From: Candidatus Blautia equi | Lineage (GTDB): Bacteria > Bacillota > Clostridia > Lachnospirales > Lachnospiraceae | Assembly (NCBI GenBank): GCA_018064695.1 | Contig: JAGHUU010000142.1 | Location: 1 to 6,850 of the forward strand | Length of the DNA: 6,850 bases | Reading direction: 5' to 3' | Shown here: positions 5,554 through 6,850 of the stretch, in pieces | How the letters are laid out: each line of letters opens with the position of its first letter | How positions within the stretch are numbered: position 1 is the first letter of the stretch | Program-made: the position numbers and the translations under genes | The notes under the pieces: generated by a model | The model's input: only the letters and a program-made list of their open reading frames with translations | Told to the model about the DNA's origin: nothing | Database searches by the model: none

Positions 5554-6486
5554 TTATGCAGCCGGCTGTTCTTCCGCAGCTGCTTCTCCGTAGATGAAAT
5601 CATAGAGCATGCCCACGCCGTCGGCAAGTCTTGGGCCCGGACGGGATAATTCGTTGTTTGGAAGATTCAGGATGCTCTGCTCTTTGACTGCAGTGAGCTC
5701 TTCCCAACCGCTTCTCTTCATGATTTCTTCTTCAGGGGTATCACCCTCACCCCGGTTCATGGTGATGGTCATAATATGATCCGGATTTCTTTCAATTACC
5801 TGCTCTTCGGAGATTGCGCCCCAGCCTTCCACATCGGCAAAGATGTTTGTAAGGCCCAGCATCTCAGCTGCCTCATTCATGAAGGTGTGATTTCCTGCGG
5901 TCCAGAGACCCCATTCAAGAGGAGATACTTCAAAGTAGATGGAACCGCCTTCCTGCTCAGCAGCTTTTTCCTTCAGGTCCGCAAAGGTATTCTGCATGCT
6001 TTCGCATAAGGAAGCTGCCTCAGCCTCGCTGCCGGTTAAGGTGCCGATCATATTGATGGCGGTATATACGCCTTCAATATCCTGGGCATCGCTGACAACT
6101 ACTGCAATGCCGGCGCTTTCCAGTGCGGCTACCTGCTCCTCAGTCTGAGCCATGGTGCTCATAATGAGAACCTGAGGGTCAAGTGCGATGATCTCTTCGA
6201 TGTTGGTATCTGCACCGGAAGCTACAGCCGGAACATCAAATACCTCGGCAGGATAATCGCAATACTCGCCTCTTCCTACCAGAAGGTCGCCTTTTCCAAG
6301 TGCGTAGAGGATCTCACAGTCAGATGCGGTCAGAGCTACTACGCGCTCTGCCGGCTGATCCAGGTGGATCTCTTTACCGGTCATATCGGTTACGGTGATT
6401 TCTTCTGCAAATGCAGTGGTACCGGCAAGGATAAGCATGCTGCTTACTGCCAGACCTGCAAATGCCAGTCTTGTCTTATTGCTCAT
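5554..6486 (-). CDS. btuF: Corrinoid ABC transporter substrate-binding protein (BtuF-like)
   Basis: The product is 310 residues from the ATG at 6486-6484. An upstream in-frame ATG at 6510 precedes the AAAGGAGA site and one at 6492 is too close to it, while the chosen ATG lies 8 nt after AGGAG. Residues 1-27 are a signal peptide (K4, R6, hydrophobic 7-22, AFA|EE cleavage). The mature part is a class III periplasmic-binding-protein fold (PF01497): VTDMTGKEIHLDQPAERVVAL (32-52), GRGEYCDYPAEV (71-82, typical of BtuF-type proteins), NIEEIIALDPQVLIMS (95-110), EWGLWTAGNHTFMNEAAEMLGL (191-212), and RPGPRLADGVGMLYDFIYG (282-300). It should capture corrinoids outside the membrane and deliver them to the permease. 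Unusually for a Gram-positive binding protein there is no lipobox cysteine: the h-region ends LILAGTT. The tail GEAAAEEQPAA is acidic and Ala/Pro-rich. It is the first gene behind the riboswitch. Confidence 0.9.
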   Translation of the reverse strand: MSNKTRLAFAGLAVSSMLILAGTTAFAEEITVTDMTGKEIHLDQPAERVVALTASDCEILYALGKGDLLVGRGEYCDYPAEVFDVPAVASGADTNIEEIIALDPQVLIMSTMAQTEEQVAALESAGIAVVVSDAQDIEGVYTAINMIGTLTGSEAEAASLCESMQNTFADLKEKAAEQEGGSIYFEVSPLEWGLWTAGNHTFMNEAAEMLGLTNIFADVEGWGAISEEQVIERNPDHIMTITMNRGEGDTPEEEIMKRSGWEELTAVKEQSILNLPNNELSRPGPRLADGVGMLYDFIYGEAAAEEQPAA

Positions 6487-6529
6487 TTTCATGTCTCCTT
6501 TCGCTTTCATCGGAAGCTACGTGTGATGC

Positions 6530-6698
6530 TTATCGGGCAGGTTTCCTGACTTACAGTTTCCCGTTACTGACCTTCTCACAGCTATCGCCGCAATGGATTT
6601 ACTTTCAGTAACAACCTGTATACAGTGACCGGATCGCTCAGGACTCTCACCTGATTCCCTCTCTTTTCTACCGGATACGGCAGAAAATCACCCGACAA
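6530..6698 (-). ncRNA. Cobalamin (AdoCbl-type) riboswitch aptamer
   Basis: All hallmarks occur in order on the minus strand. P1 pairs TTGTCGGG (6698-6691) with CCCGATAA (6537-6530). P2 is a 10-bp hairpin (6664-6687). The core box GGGAATCAGGTGAGAGTCC continues into TGAGCG (6659-6635). A CCGGTCACTGT box (6632-6622, usually GCCACTG) follows, then an arm closed by GTTACTGA/TCAGTAAC (6605-6612 with 6563-6570). The B12 box AAGTCAGGAAACCTGCC (6552-6536) is nearly canonical. The peripheral arm is of the larger class I kind. Only 43 nt separate P1 from the btuF start and contain no terminator hairpin with a T-run, so control is probably at translation initiation. Binding of adenosylcobalamin should lower expression of the uptake and salvage operon. 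Confidence 0.95.
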
Positions 6699-6721
6699 GT
6701 GCAATATTTAATTGTCAACTT

Positions 6722-6750
6722 ATTCTAACACACGGCATATTGAATGTACA
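6722..6750 (-). promoter_or_regulatory. Promoter of the cobalamin-riboswitch operon
   Basis: The minus strand has an extended -10, TGT-TAGAAT (hexamer at 6722-6727), with TGTACA as -35 (6745-6750, 4 of 6) at an ideal 17-bp spacing. Transcription would begin near 6715, about 17 nt before riboswitch P1. A small inverted repeat (ACAGC-N4-GCTGT, 6748-6761) touches the -35. Confidence 0.65.
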
Positions 6751-6760
6751 GCACCAGCTG

Positions 6761-6850
6761 TTATAAGTTCTCGATCCAGGATATAAATTTATCCAGGGTC
6801 CTGTTCTCGTCTCTGGTCTCCAGAAACAGGCCTGCCGTATACCATGAATG
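6761..6850 (-). CDS. C-terminal end of an unidentified gene (5' part outside window)
   Basis: From the right edge the minus strand reads 29 sense codons (beginning HSWYTAGLFLETRDENRT and continuing LDKFISWIENL) to a TAA at 6763-6761. The residue composition, with alternating hydrophobic and charged positions ending in an amphipathic helix, looks like genuine coding sequence rather than a chance frame. I cannot name the family; the pattern would fit the last helix of a LysR-type regulator or of many other proteins. The stop lies only about 10 bp before the -35 of the riboswitch promoter, with no proper terminator between. Confidence 0.5.
   Translation of the reverse strand, partial: HSWYTAGLFLETRDENRTLDKFISWIENL

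Noticed and set aside
6713..6718. Perfect TTGACA on the minus strand as a -35 for the riboswitch operon
   Set aside because: At 17 bp spacing the -10 would read TCGGGT, inside riboswitch P1, and transcription would start within the aptamer. The TGTACA/TAGAAT pair upstream fits far better.
6773..6797. Near-palindrome GGATATAAATTTATCC and a direct repeat ATCCAGG near the right edge
   Set aside because: Both lie within apparent coding sequence and are imperfect or short enough to arise by chance.

Overview
The window looks like the chromosome of an anaerobic Firmicute, most likely a gut-type Lachnospiraceae or other Clostridia. The reasons are strong AGGAG-type ribosome binding sites with short spacers, extended -10 promoters, a Cof-type HAD phosphatase, lipoprotein-style genes, and a riboswitch-controlled corrinoid uptake operon containing cbiZ. 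The family-level placement is inference. Every supported gene lies on the minus strand, so transcription runs from high to low coordinates.

Right part (about 6850 to 2811): the last 29 codons of an unidentified gene end at 6761. About 10 bp further on, an extended -10 promoter drives a cobalamin (AdoCbl-type) riboswitch aptamer (about 6530-6698). Behind it come a BtuF-like corrinoid-binding protein, a long hairpin with a T-tract (probable partial terminator), a BtuC-like FecCD permease, a BtuD-like ATPase, and adenosylcobinamide amidohydrolase CbiZ, whose start overlaps the ATPase end by 20 nt. Together they form one B12-repressible unit: capture and import of corrinoids, then CbiZ cleavage of the aminopropanol side of cobinamide (or of foreign corrinoids) to cobyric acid, which can be rebuilt into the cell's own cobamide.

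Middle part (2741 to 1860): a Cof-type HAD-IIB phosphatase follows cbiZ after 69 bp with no clear terminator between them. After it comes an HD-domain phosphohydrolase of the YedJ/YpgQ type, with its own probable promoter. A 25-bp perfect-arm palindrome overlaps that promoter's -10 box and is a good candidate operator.

Left part (1253 to 1): an AT-rich gap holds the decayed remnant of a class I SAM-dependent methyltransferase and an intrinsic terminator. It is followed by a promoter, with a small palindrome in its -35 region, and the N-terminal 325 codons of an exported, probably lipid-anchored, beta-propeller-like protein that runs off the left edge. This open-ended gene was found by hand translation.

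The most interesting points are the intra-operon terminator between btuF and btuC, the binding protein whose expected LAGC lipobox reads LAGT, the palindromic operator in front of the HD gene, and the methyltransferase remnant. I did not find a wholly new system.
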